Below are positions 1 to 8,255 of a DNA stretch of 64,000 nucleotides, one piece after another; positions within the stretch are counted from its first letter, which is position 1, and every line of letters begins with the position of its first letter. The DNA comes from Pseudonocardia sp. TRM90224 (lineage in GTDB: Bacteria > Actinomycetota > Actinomycetes > Mycobacteriales > Pseudonocardiaceae). The stretch lies in contig NZ_JAJGSX010000013.1 in NCBI RefSeq assembly GCF_021245725.1, forward strand, positions 1-64,000, written 5' to 3'. A program made the position numbers and the translations under genes. The notes beneath the pieces were generated by a model. It made no database searches. It was not told the DNA's origin and saw only the letters and a program-made list of their open reading frames with translations.

Positions 1-2928
1 GGCGAGATCCTGGAGCTCAAGTCGACGGTGAACACGATGGTCGACCAGCTCTCGTCGTTCGCCGACGAGGTCACGCGCGTCGCGCGCGAGGTCGGCACGG
101 AAGGCAAGCTGGGCGGCCAGGCCCAGGTGAAGGGCGTCGCGGGCACCTGGCGCGACCTCACGGAGAACGTGAACCAGCTGGCCGGCAACCTGACCGACCA
201 GGTCCGCAACATCGCCCAGGTCACGACCGCTGTGGCGAAGGGCGACCTGTCGCAGAAGATCACCGTTGATGCTCGGGGCGAGATCCTGGAGCTCAAGTCG
301 ACGGTGAACACGATGGTCGACCAGCTCTCGTCGTTCGCCGACGAGGTCACGCGCGTGGCGCGCGAGGTCGGCATCGAGGGCAAGCTGGGTGGCCAGGCGG
401 AGGTGAAGGGCGTCGCCGGGACGTGGCGCGATCTCACGGAGAACGTGAACCAGCTGGCCGGCAACCTGACCGGGCAGGTCCGCAACTTCGCCCAGGTCAC
501 GACCGCTGTGGCGAAGGGCGATCTGTCGCAGAAGATCACCGTTGATGCTCGGGGCGAGATCCTGGAGCTCAAGTCGACGGTGAACACGATGGTCGACCAG
601 CTCTCGTCGTTCGCCGAAGAGGTCACGCGGGTGGCGCGTGAGGTCGGCACCGAGGGCCGGCTCGCCGTGCTCGCGCAGGTCCGCGGCGCCTCCGGCACCT
701 GGCGCGACCTCACCGAGAGCGTCAACCAGCTGGCGTCCACCCTCACCACGCAGCTGCGCGCGATCTCGGCGGTGTCCACGGCGGTGGCGTCCGGCGACCT
801 CACCCAGCGGATCACGGTCGAGGCGCGCGGCGAGATCGCCGACCTGAAGGACACGATCAACCAGATGATCGTGAACCTCCGCGAGACCACCGCCGAGAAC
901 GCGAAGCAGAACTGGCTCGACTCCAACCTCGCCCGCATGGGTGAGCTGCTGCAGGGTCAGCGTGATCTCGGCGAGGTCTGCCGAATGATCATGATCGAGG
1001 TCGCGCCACTGGTGAACGCGCAGGTCGGCGCGTTCTTCCTGGGCGACTCGGACGACCACGTGACAGGTGTGGCGAGTGCGGCGAACCAGCGCTGGGTGAT
1101 GTGCGGCGCCTACGCGGCGAGCATCGGCGAGCCGCCGCGTTCGTTCGGGCTGGGTGAGGGCCTGGTCGGGCAGGCCGCCGCGAGCAGGCAGATGATGCTG
1201 GTCGAGAACCTGCCGCCGGGATACCTCCCGTTGCAGTCGGGCGTCGGCGCCGTCGACCCGCGCGCGCTGGTCGTGCTGCCGGTGCAGTTCGAGGGCGAGT
1301 GTCTCGGCGTGATCGAGTTCGCGTCGGTGTCGCCCTTCTCGTCGCTGCACCTGACGTTCCTGGAGCGGCTGGTCGCGACGATCGGTATCGCGATCACGAC
1401 GATTCAGGCGAACCGGCGCACAGAGGTGCTGCTGGCCCAGTCGCAGGCGCTCGCGACGGAGATGCAGGACCAGTCGGCCGAGCTGCAGCGAACCAACGCC
1501 GAGCTGGAGGAGAAGGCCGAGCAGCTCTCCGAGCAGAACCGCAACGTCGAGATCAAGAACATGGAGATCGACGCGGCGCGGCGCGGCGTCGAGGAGAAGG
1601 CGCAGCAGCTCGCGCTGGCCAACCAGTACAAGTCGGAGTTCCTGGCCAACATGAGCCACGAGCTGCGCACCCCGCTCAACTCGTTGCTGCTGCTCTCACG
1701 GCTGCTCGCGGACAACCCCGACGAGAACCTCTCGTCCAAGCAGATCGAGTTCGCCAGCACGATCCACGGCGCCGGCTCCGACCTGCTGCGCCTGATCGAC
1801 GACATCCTCGACCTCTCCAAGATCGAGGCGGGCCGCGTCGACGTCGATGTCACACCGGTCGACCTCACCGAGGTCCGCGTCGACATCGAGCAGGCATTCG
1901 GGCCGCAGGCCGAGGTCAAGGGCCTGGAGCTGCGGGTGGAGGCGTCCGACGACCTGCCGCCGGTGATCACGACCGACGTGCAGCGGCTGCAGCAGATCCT
2001 GCGCAACCTGCTGGCCAACGCGATGAAGTTCACCGACACCGGCGGCGTCACGATGACGCTCTCGAAGGTGCCGGCCGGGACGCTGCACGGCGTGCCGGCG
2101 CTCGACTCCGCCGAGTCCGTCGTGTCGTTCGCGGTGCGCGACACCGGGATCGGGATCCCCGCCGGCAAGCTGGAGATGATCTTCGAGGCGTTCCAGCAGG
2201 CCGACGGCACGACGAGCCGCAAGTACGGCGGCACCGGGCTGGGCCTCTCGATCTCGAAGAACCTCGCGCGGATGCTCGGCGGCAAGATCGAGGTTCAGTC
2301 CGTGGTGGGGGAGGGCTCGGTGTTCACCCTGCTGCTGCCCGACGAGCTCTCGGCCGCGAACGCGCCGGCAGGTCGCATTTTGCCGCCGCGCGAGCCGGAA
2401 CCGCCCGCCCCCGAGCCCATCCGTCCCACCCGGGGGAACAACCCGATCCTGCGCGCGGCGCCGGGCGGGCCCGCGGGGGTGAAGGCGACGCCGGAGCTCT
2501 CCGGAGCCACCGTCCTGATCGTCGACGACGACGTGCGCAACGTGTTCGCGCTGACCAGCGCGCTGGAGCTGCACGGGCTCACCGTGCTCTACGCGGACAA
2601 CGGCACCGACGGGATCCGGATGCTCACCCAGCATCCGGAGATCGACATCGTGCTGATGGACGCGATGATGCCCGACCTCGACGGCAACGAGACGACCCGG
2701 CGGATCAGGGCCCTCCCGCAGGGCAAGGACCTGCCGGTGGTGTTCCTGACGGCCAAGGCGATGCCCGGTGACCGGGAGTCGAGCCTGGCCGCCGGGGCGA
2801 CCGACTACATCACCAAACCCGTCGACCTGGACGAGCTGCTGACCCTCATGGCGTCGTGGGTCGTGCCGGCGCGGGCGGTCGGCGCCAACGGCAGCGGCCC
2901 ATTGTCGCGGTCGTCGGGCCGCGCATGA
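1..2928 (+). CDS. Poly-HAMP hybrid sensor histidine kinase / response regulator (5' truncated)
   Basis: The reading frame is open from the first base, so the true start lies upstream. Seen: tandem HAMP units of 92 residues (276 bp; copies begin at 1, 277 and 553), then a more divergent HAMP. A GAF-like domain follows (about 945-1400), then a Glu/Gln-rich coiled coil, a HisKA H-box (SHELRTPLNS, His codon 1657), an HATPase domain (G-box GTGLGLS near 2233) and a C-terminal receiver with acceptor Asp codon 2659 (VLMDAMMP) and Lys in YITKP. No membrane segment is visible in this part. Family knowledge: cytosolic HAMP arrays relay or integrate signals to the kinase; autophosphorylated His passes phosphate to the receiver. 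The next gene, a stand-alone response regulator, is the likely partner. The signal is unknown. Confidence 0.93.
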   Translation, partial: GEILELKSTVNTMVDQLSSFADEVTRVAREVGTEGKLGGQAQVKGVAGTWRDLTENVNQLAGNLTDQVRNIAQVTTAVAKGDLSQKITVDARGEILELKSTVNTMVDQLSSFADEVTRVAREVGIEGKLGGQAEVKGVAGTWRDLTENVNQLAGNLTGQVRNFAQVTTAVAKGDLSQKITVDARGEILELKSTVNTMVDQLSSFAEEVTRVAREVGTEGRLAVLAQVRGASGTWRDLTESVNQLASTLTTQLRAISAVSTAVASGDLTQRITVEARGEIADLKDTINQMIVNLRETTAENAKQNWLDSNLARMGELLQGQRDLGEVCRMIMIEVAPLVNAQVGAFFLGDSDDHVTGVASAANQRWVMCGAYAASIGEPPRSFGLGEGLVGQAAASRQMMLVENLPPGYLPLQSGVGAVDPRALVVLPVQFEGECLGVIEFASVSPFSSLHLTFLERLVATIGIAITTIQANRRTEVLLAQSQALATEMQDQSAELQRTNAELEEKAEQLSEQNRNVEIKNMEIDAARRGVEEKAQQLALANQYKSEFLANMSHELRTPLNSLLLLSRLLADNPDENLSSKQIEFASTIHGAGSDLLRLIDDILDLSKIEAGRVDVDVTPVDLTEVRVDIEQAFGPQAEVKGLELRVEASDDLPPVITTDVQRLQQILRNLLANAMKFTDTGGVTMTLSKVPAGTLHGVPALDSAESVVSFAVRDTGIGIPAGKLEMIFEAFQQADGTTSRKYGGTGLGLSISKNLARMLGGKIEVQSVVGEGSVFTLLLPDELSAANAPAGRILPPREPEPPAPEPIRPTRGNNPILRAAPGGPAGVKATPELSGATVLIVDDDVRNVFALTSALELHGLTVLYADNGTDGIRMLTQHPEIDIVLMDAMMPDLDGNETTRRIRALPQGKDLPVVFLTAKAMPGDRESSLAAGATDYITKPVDLDELLTLMASWVVPARAVGANGSGPLSRSSGRA

Positions 2929-2969
2929 CCGCAACACCGACCACGGCAGCACTTACTTCGGAAGGACCT

Positions 2970-3551
2970 ATGGCGGACGGGCGTTCGACAGCAGGCCGGG
3001 CGACGGCGCGCGTGCTCGCCGTCGACGACCGGAGGGAGAACCTGCTCGCGCTGCAGGCGATCCTGGAGGGTCTCCCGATCGAGATCGTGTCGGTGACCAG
3101 CGGCGAGGATGCCCTCAAGCGGCTGCTCGTCGAGGACTACGCGGTGATCCTGCTCGACGCGCACATGCCCGGCATGGACGGCTTCGAGACCGCCGGGCAC
3201 GTCAAGCAGCGGGAACGCACCCGGCACATCCCGATCCTGTTCCTCACCGCCGTCGACTACGACCCGCACCTCGCCTTCCGCGGCTACCAGGCCGGCGCGG
3301 TCGACTACATCACCAAGCCGTTCGACCCGTGGGTGCTGCGCTCCAAGGTCGCGGTGTTCGTCGACCTGTGGACCATGCACACGAAGCTCGCCGACCGCGG
3401 TACCGAGTGCGAGGTGCTGCGCGCCGCCATCGACGACGCGCTCGGGATCCTCGACGGCGCTGACGCCGGCTCCGGGACGAGCGACGACGGCGGCGCGGCC
3501 GTCCGCAAGCAGGTCCGAGCCCGGCTCGCCGCCGCCCGCGACCGCCGCTGA
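2970..3551 (+). CDS. Response regulator, receiver domain
   Basis: 193-residue single-receiver protein. The acidic pocket (AVDDRREN), the phospho-acceptor Asp in ILLDAHMPGMDG, the conserved Thr (FLTAVD) and Lys (YITKPFDP) are all present. After the receiver there is a helical stretch (VLRSKVAVFVDLW, typical of receivers found beside hybrid kinases) and a short Ala/Arg-rich tail, with no DNA-binding domain. It follows the hybrid kinase by 41 bp and probably belongs to its operon. Start: ATG 2970 has GGAAGG at 2961; an in-frame ATG at 2925 overlaps the kinase stop (ATGA) and would add 15 residues, so the start is not certain. Likely role: phosphorelay output or phosphate sink for the kinase. Confidence 0.85.
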   Translation: MADGRSTAGRATARVLAVDDRRENLLALQAILEGLPIEIVSVTSGEDALKRLLVEDYAVILLDAHMPGMDGFETAGHVKQRERTRHIPILFLTAVDYDPHLAFRGYQAGAVDYITKPFDPWVLRSKVAVFVDLWTMHTKLADRGTECEVLRAAIDDALGILDGADAGSGTSDDGGAAVRKQVRARLAAARDRR

Positions 3552-3556
3552 CCGAC

Positions 3557-3786
3557 AACTTCCCCACCGTTTTGGGTGGATGCGCGCCCGCACGGCGCGC
3601 AACTACCCAAAACGATGGGGAACTTCCCCACCGTTTTGCCAACCTGCACACCCGAAACGGCGTGCAGATAGGCAAAACGGTGGGGACCTTCTACCGGTCG
3701 TCGAGCCGTGGTGGCCCAACTTCCCCATCGTTTTGGGTGGATGCGCGCTCCCACGGCGCGCAAGTGCCCAAAACGGTGGGGAAGTT
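3557..3786. repeat. Three tandem family-A inverted repeats (A1-A3)
   Basis: Three long hairpins in a 357-bp gap: A1 3557-3622, A2 3621-3686, A3 3718-3786. Each begins with CTTCCCCACCGTTTTG or a one-base variant and ends with the complement; the interior differs: A1 and A3 carry a GCGCGC inner stem, A2 carries CCAACCTGCAC paired with its imperfect complement. They follow the response-regulator stop codon. Bases 3787-3908 hold no further structure that I could recognise apart from the Shine-Dalgarno of the next gene. Confidence 0.85.
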
Positions 3787-3908
3787 CGGCTACGGGTCCA
3801 GCCAGCGCGTCCACCCGTGTGCGGCCATCCCCACGATCCTCGATCACACGCCGGCGAAAGTGCACACTGAGACGTCCGAGAGCCGGTCACCCGACAGAGG
3901 AGTCACGC

Positions 3909-4754
3909 GTGACAGCCACCCCGATCCAGGACACCCCTGCTGCCACTCCGACCTCGGCCGCGCTGACGGACGCCGACGGCAAGCAGCTGTACATGGCGAG
4001 CCCGCCGGTCTTCGAGAGCCCGGCGCAGGAGCGGGCGCACCGGAAGGCGAAGCTCGCCGCTGCGTTCCGGATGTTCAGCAAGGCGGGTCTGGACGAGGGT
4101 GTTGCCGGGCACATCACCGTGCGCGACCCGGAGGCGCCCGAGACGTTCTGGGTGAACCCCTTCGGGATGCACTTCAGCATGATCCGCAGCAGCGACCTGG
4201 TGCGCGTCGACGAGGACGGGCAGGTCGTCGAGGGCGACCGCGCCGTCAACGGGGCGGCGGTCGCGATCCACTGCGCCGTGCACGCCGCTCGGCCCGACGT
4301 CGTGGCCGCCGCGCATGCCCACGGCCCCGCCGGTAAGACGCTCTCGTCGCTCGAGGTCGGGATCGAGCCGCTCACGCAGGACTCCTGCGCGTTCTACCAG
4401 GACTTCGGGGTGCACGACACGTTCACCGGGGTGGTGCTCGACCGCGAGGAGGGGCGCCGGATCGGGGTGGCGCTCGGCCCGCACAGGGCGGTGATCCTGC
4501 GCAACCACGGCATGCTGACGGTAGGCGGCAGCGTCGACAGCGCGGCCTGGTGGTTCCTCACGCTGGAACGCACGGCGCAGTGCCAGCTCACCGCGTACGC
4601 CGCGGCCGCTGGCATCGGGCGGCCGCCGCGGCAGATCTCGCACGAGGAGGCTGAGCTGACCCGCGGCCAGGTCGGCTACGAGTTCGCCGGGTGGTTCCAG
4701 TTCCAGCCGATCTGGGAGCGCATCAGCAAGGCCGAGCCGGAGATCTTCGACTGA
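3909..4754 (+). CDS. Class II aldolase/adducin family protein
   Basis: 281 residues. The class II aldolase fold is recognisable from the N-terminal RMFSKAGLDEGVAGHITVRDP segment, the metal-binding HAHG and RNHGMLTVGG motifs, and the serine-containing NPFGMHFSMI loop. Family members are zinc-dependent aldolases/epimerases (fuculose-phosphate aldolase type) or decarboxylases; many actinobacterial versions of this length have no assigned substrate. Start GTG 3909 is preceded by GAGGAG at 3898; upstream in-frame codons run into the repeat array and are unlikely. It stands alone, flanked upstream by family-A repeats and downstream by a leader-peptide region. Substrate cannot be assigned from the sequence. 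Confidence 0.85.
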   Translation: MTATPIQDTPAATPTSAALTDADGKQLYMASPPVFESPAQERAHRKAKLAAAFRMFSKAGLDEGVAGHITVRDPEAPETFWVNPFGMHFSMIRSSDLVRVDEDGQVVEGDRAVNGAAVAIHCAVHAARPDVVAAAHAHGPAGKTLSSLEVGIEPLTQDSCAFYQDFGVHDTFTGVVLDREEGRRIGVALGPHRAVILRNHGMLTVGGSVDSAAWWFLTLERTAQCQLTAYAAAAGIGRPPRQISHEEAELTRGQVGYEFAGWFQFQPIWERISKAEPEIFD

Positions 4755-4778
4755 AACCCGGTGCGGGCTGATCCGGTA

Positions 4779-4809
4779 TTGACAACCCATCCCGGTGGCC
4801 ACGTAGCGT
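4779..4809 (+). promoter_or_regulatory. Candidate promoter of leader peptide / oxidase transcript
   Basis: TTGACA at 4779 and TAGCGT at 4804 with a 19-bp spacer, 22 bp before the leader ORF. The -35 is a perfect match; the spacing is slightly long, so this is a prediction only. Confidence 0.45.
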
Positions 4810-4831
4810 CGACGACGTGGAGGCCACCGGG

Positions 4832-4903
4832 ATGCTGCGGACCACCACGTCCAAGCGCCGGCACGTCGACCTCTGCCGCACCTGCACCGCCCTCTGTCGC
4901 TGA
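4832..4903 (+). CDS. Cys-rich putative leader peptide (23 aa)
   Basis: A 24-codon ORF beginning ATG CTG CGG, preceded by GGAGG at 4819 (8-nt spacing). The peptide has a basic start (TTTSKRR), an HVDLCR core and ends TCTALCR, with three Cys in its last nine residues. Family knowledge: short actinobacterial leader peptides with an HVDL/HIDL core and clustered cysteines precede sulfur-related operons, and Cys-rich short ORFs act as cysteine-responsive attenuators in mycobacteria. It lies 153 bp before the flavin oxidase. Inference: ribosome stalling at the Cys codons would couple oxidase expression to Cys-tRNA charging. I did not find a clear terminator/antiterminator pair in 4904-5056. Confidence 0.65.
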   Translation: MLRTTTSKRRHVDLCRTCTALCR

Positions 4904-5056
4904 CCCGCTCCGGCTCGCGCACGCGAGCACCCGACCCGCGTCCGCGGTGATCGAGCGAGTCCCCGACCGGAGGATCCGATGGCCCGCCTGCAGCGCCCTG
5001 TACACCGTCGCCGTCCTGTCTCGCGGCGGTTGCCGCTCGCGCAGCGTCCGCGGTGG

Positions 5057-6106
5057 ATGACCGATGTCGTTGTGGTCGGCGGTGGCGCGGTGGGCGCCGC
5101 CGCCGCGTGGCAGCTGGCCGCCCGCGGGGTGGAGGTGCTGCTGGTGGAGCGGTTCGCGCCGGGCCACACCCGCGGTGCGTCCCACGGGAAGGCCCGCACG
5201 TACCGTCCGGGTAGCGCCGACCCGGCCGTGGCAGCGCTGGCGGACGAGTCGTTCGCGCTCTGGCGCGACCTGGAGTCCGCGACCGGTGCCGACCTGCTGC
5301 ACCTCACCGGCGGGGTCGATCACGGCGATCCCGACGTCGTCGCGGCGCGGGCCGGTGCGCTCGCCGCCCGCGGGTTGCGGCACGAGTGGCTCACCGCGCG
5401 CGACGCGGAGGAGCGCTGGCCGGGCATGCGGTTCCAGGGCCGGGTGCTGCACCAACCCGACCGCACGGGCCGCATCAACGCCGACCACGCCGTCGCCGCG
5501 CTCACCGCGGCGGCCGTGGGCGAGGGGGCGCTGGTCCGCCACCGGACCCGGGTCACCGACATCGTCGTGCAGGGCCCCGACGCGGTCGACGTGGTCACCG
5601 ACCAGGACGTCGTGCGCGCCCGCAAGGTCGTGATCGCGGCGGGCGCGTGGACCGCGGAGCTGGTCGGCGGCACCGTCGACCTGCCGCAGCTGCAGGTGGT
5701 GCGCGACGAGCTCGCGGTGTTCCCGGTGCTAGGTGCGACGCCGTGCGGGGGCTGTCCCGTCCAGTGGCCCGCGTTCGTGCACCACCGCGAGGGCGCGGCG
5801 CCGATCGCCGGGTTGGCCGCGCCGGAGGGGGTGCGAGCGGGCGTCGACGGGCCGGACGGCGCTGATCTCGTCGAGCTGCAGCGCTACGTGCAGGACTGGT
5901 TGCCCGGCGCCGACCCGACCCACCCGACGCCGGTGAGCAGCGCGTACACCACTGCGGTCGACGGGCCGTTCCTCACGCAACGCTCCGGACCCGTGGTGGT
6001 CGGGGTCGGGTCGTCCACCCACGGCTTCTCGTTCGTCCCGGCGCTCGGCCGGGTGCTGGCCGACCTCGCCGTCGGCGCGCCGGTGCGGCGGGCGGCGGCG
6101 GGCTAG
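5057..6106 (+). CDS. FAD-dependent oxidoreductase, sarcosine/N-methyltryptophan oxidase-like (DAO family)
   Basis: 349 residues. The N-terminal dinucleotide-binding motif VVGGGAVGAAAAWQL is followed by the ERF..GHTRGASHGKARTYRPG segment typical of monomeric sarcosine/N-methyl amino-acid oxidases, and the C-terminus has GVGSSTHGFSFVPALG for FAD binding. Family knowledge: these flavoenzymes oxidise secondary or N-methylated amines, giving an imine and hydrogen peroxide. In the bacterial sarcosine oxidases FAD is attached to a Cys in a CxYT motif; here the equivalent stretch reads SAYT, so non-covalent FAD is predicted. Start ATG 5057 places the GxGxxG motif at residue 8; an upstream in-frame ATG at 4979 would add a non-homologous basic extension. 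The Cys-rich leader upstream suggests a link to sulfur or cysteine status, but the substrate is unknown. Confidence 0.85.
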   Translation: MTDVVVVGGGAVGAAAAWQLAARGVEVLLVERFAPGHTRGASHGKARTYRPGSADPAVAALADESFALWRDLESATGADLLHLTGGVDHGDPDVVAARAGALAARGLRHEWLTARDAEERWPGMRFQGRVLHQPDRTGRINADHAVAALTAAAVGEGALVRHRTRVTDIVVQGPDAVDVVTDQDVVRARKVVIAAGAWTAELVGGTVDLPQLQVVRDELAVFPVLGATPCGGCPVQWPAFVHHREGAAPIAGLAAPEGVRAGVDGPDGADLVELQRYVQDWLPGADPTHPTPVSSAYTTAVDGPFLTQRSGPVVVGVGSSTHGFSFVPALGRVLADLAVGAPVRRAAAG

Positions 6107-6130
6107 AGCCAGACGCGCCCGCCGGCTGGG

Positions 6131-6187
6131 GAGGGCAGGAAAGCCACTTTCCTGCCCTGTGAGGGCCGGAAAGTGGCTTTCCTGCCC
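6131..6187. repeat. Family-B double hairpin B1
   Basis: Prototype of family B. Two adjacent mini-hairpins: GGCAGGAAAG and CTTTCCTGCC around loop CCA, then GGCCGGAAAG and CTTTCCTGCC around loop TGG. The two halves are also complementary to each other, so the unit can fold as two small stems or as one long one. It sits between two convergent genes (oxidase and exporter), in a place suited to a bidirectional terminator. Confidence 0.9.
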
Positions 6188-6248
6188 AAACGTGCGGGAC
6201 GCACGCAAGTCGCGACCTTCGGGTGGGCCCGGCGGCGAGCTGAAGGGG

Positions 6249-7730
6249 TCAGGGTCGCGCGTCCGCCGGGTGCACCTGCGGGCCGTTGACGCCGCAGTGC
6301 AGGCACTCCTCGATCTTGACGCGGTCGCGGTCCGGCGTCGTCACCGCCGGGCGGCGGACCAGCGCGAACGAGACGATCGCCGCGGCGACGAGCAGGCCCG
6401 CGCCGATCATCAGAGCCATGCGGAAGCCGTTGGTGAACGCGGCGGGGTCGGTGTAATCGGCGCCCGAGATGCCGGCGAGCCCCGGGATGACCGCAACCGC
6501 GAGCAGGCCCGCTGCCCGCGCCACGGCGTTGTTCACGCCGGACGCCGAGCCGGCGAAGCGGTCGGGCGCGGCGTCGAGGACGGTCGCGGTGAGCGGCGCG
6601 ACGGTGAGTGCGAGCCCCGCACCGAACACGAGGACGCCGGGCAGGACGTGCGCGAGCCACGTCGCGTCGGGCCCGACCCGCAGGAACAGCAGCAGGCCCG
6701 CGGCGCTGACCAGCGGGCCGACCGTCATCGGGATCCGCGGCCCGATCCGTGCGGCGAGCGCGCCGGCCCGCGCCGAGAACAGCAGCATGATCACGGTGAT
6801 CGGCAGCAGTGAGGTGCCGGCGGCGAGCGGGCTGAACCCGGAGACCGTCTGCAGCTGCAACACCAGCAGCAGGAACACGACACCCATCGCGCCGTAGATC
6901 AGGAGTGTCGCGATGTTCGCCGCGGTGAAGACGCGGTCGGTGAACAGCGCAGGCGGCACCAGCGGGTGCGACGACCGGCGCTCCACCAGCACGAACACCG
7001 CCAGCGCCGCGACGCCGACCACGAGCGTCACCACGGCGTCGAGCGACGGCCCGTGCGCCCCGAGCCCGGTGAGGCCGTAGGTGAGCCCGCCGAGGCCGAT
7101 CGTCGCCAGCACCGTCCCGGCGACGTCCAGCCCGCTCGCCGACTCGGTGTCGCGACTCTCCGGCACGTGCTTCAGCGCGACGACGACGATCAGCGCCGCG
7201 ATCGGCAGGTTGATCAGGAATACCGCCCGCCAGCTCCACTCGACGAGCCAGCCGCCGAGGAACGGGCCGATCGCGCCGGCGATGCCGCCCAGGCCCGACC
7301 ACGCGCCGATCGCCGCGGCCCGGTCGGGCCCGTGGAACGACGCCGAGATCAGCGCGAGGCTGCCCGGCGTGAGCAGCGCGCCGCCGACGCCCTGCAGCGC
7401 GCGGGCGGCGATCAGCCAGCCGACGTCCGGGGCGAGCCCGCACATGAGCGAGGCCAGCGCGAACCACACGACGCCGATCAGGAACACCCGCCGGCGGCCG
7501 ATGTGGTCGCCGAGCGAGCCGCCCAGCAGGATCAGCGCGGCGAGGGTGAGCGTGTAGGCGTTGACGGTCCACTGCAGCCCGGCGAACCCGGCGCCGAACT
7601 CGGCGCCGATCCGGTCGAGCGCGACGTTGACGACCGTGCCGTCGATCATCACGAGGCCCGAGCCGAGCACGGTCGTGAACAGCACCCACCGCCCAGCGGG
7701 GGTGCCCATCCGCAGTCCGGGTTCCGACAC
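6249..7730 (-). CDS. MFS transporter, DHA2 (14-TM) drug-exporter family
   Basis: 493 residues with about 14 hydrophobic segments. Motif A (GGSLGDHIGRRR) follows TM2, motif C-like Gly/Pro-rich sequence (GLGGIAGAIGPFLGG) lies in TM5, and MIDGTVVNVALDRI in TM1 is the classic DHA2 motif D1. Family knowledge: EmrB/QacA-type proton antiporters exporting drugs or metabolites across the cytoplasmic membrane. Start GTG 7730 is supported by GGAGGAG about 7 nt upstream; longer in-frame extensions are Arg-rich and poorly supported. The C-terminal tail CLHCGVNGP has a CxxC pair, unusual for the family. Transcribed divergently from the small lipoprotein at 7799. Substrate unknown. Confidence 0.88.
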   Translation of the reverse strand: MSEPGLRMGTPAGRWVLFTTVLGSGLVMIDGTVVNVALDRIGAEFGAGFAGLQWTVNAYTLTLAALILLGGSLGDHIGRRRVFLIGVVWFALASLMCGLAPDVGWLIAARALQGVGGALLTPGSLALISASFHGPDRAAAIGAWSGLGGIAGAIGPFLGGWLVEWSWRAVFLINLPIAALIVVVALKHVPESRDTESASGLDVAGTVLATIGLGGLTYGLTGLGAHGPSLDAVVTLVVGVAALAVFVLVERRSSHPLVPPALFTDRVFTAANIATLLIYGAMGVVFLLLVLQLQTVSGFSPLAAGTSLLPITVIMLLFSARAGALAARIGPRIPMTVGPLVSAAGLLLFLRVGPDATWLAHVLPGVLVFGAGLALTVAPLTATVLDAAPDRFAGSASGVNNAVARAAGLLAVAVIPGLAGISGADYTDPAAFTNGFRMALMIGAGLLVAAAIVSFALVRRPAVTTPDRDRVKIEECLHCGVNGPQVHPADARP

Positions 7731-7798
7731 CGTGTCTCTCCTCCGCGCCCAAGGTCGAGTTGTGCAGACGCAGCGTATGCCCGTGCGAGACTCGCCCG

Positions 7799-8161
7799 GT
7801 GACACCTGCCTCGCCGAGCCGCGCAGGACGACTCGCTGTGGCCGCAGCAGGGGCGTTCCTCGTCGTGGCATGCGCCGGACCGGCGCCGGCTGCGCCGCCG
7901 GCTCCCCAGTTCCCGCCGCCGCCCGACCCGGTGACGGTGTGCATCGGCCAGCTGGAGTACTGGGCCGGGGAGCAGCTGCGCGGTGCCCCCGACCAGGGCT
8001 TCGACTACCAGCACATGGGCCTGACGTCGCAGCAGGCCGACGCGCTCGCGCTGATCGTCGAGCGCGCGCGGGCCGAGGGCGCAGGGGTGATCACCCCGAT
8101 GGCCCGCGAGGCGTGCGACCGCATCGGCGCCGGCCCCACCACGTCCCCCTGGGGCACATGA
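7799..8161 (+). CDS. Small putative lipoprotein
   Basis: 120 residues. A short basic N-region (SRAGR), a hydrophobic stretch and a lipobox-like LVVAC place the lipidated Cys at residue 25, followed by a Pro/Ala-rich linker. The mature part has two further Cys (TVCIGQL and REACDRI), which may form a disulfide, and the segment FDYQHMGLTSQQADALALI. No known family recognised; short actinobacterial exported lipoproteins of this layout are common. Start GTG 7799 has no Shine-Dalgarno; GAGACT at 7787 could be a weak -10 for leaderless translation. Its stop codon is followed within 10 bp by repeat A4. Confidence 0.6.
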   Translation: MTPASPSRAGRLAVAAAGAFLVVACAGPAPAAPPAPQFPPPPDPVTVCIGQLEYWAGEQLRGAPDQGFDYQHMGLTSQQADALALIVERARAEGAGVITPMAREACDRIGAGPTTSPWGT

Positions 8162-8168
8162 ACCCCGA

Positions 8169-8232
8169 ACTTCCCCACCGTTTTGCCAACCTGCACGCCC
8201 TTTTGGGTGTGCAGGTTGGCAAAACGGTGGGG
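8169..8232. repeat. Family-A inverted repeat A4
   Basis: Perfect 24-bp arms (8173-8196 and 8209-8232; outer CCCCACCGTTTTG, inner GCCAACCTGCAC) around a 12-nt loop, directly downstream of the lipoprotein stop and upstream of the crotonase gene. Confidence 0.9.
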
Positions 8233-8255
8233 ACATTTGCCTTGAGGAGTCGCTT

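Noticed and set aside
1299..2771. Long Arg/Ala-rich ORF overlapping the histidine kinase
   Set aside because: Low-complexity out-of-frame shadow typical of high-GC DNA; the kinase frame carries all motifs.
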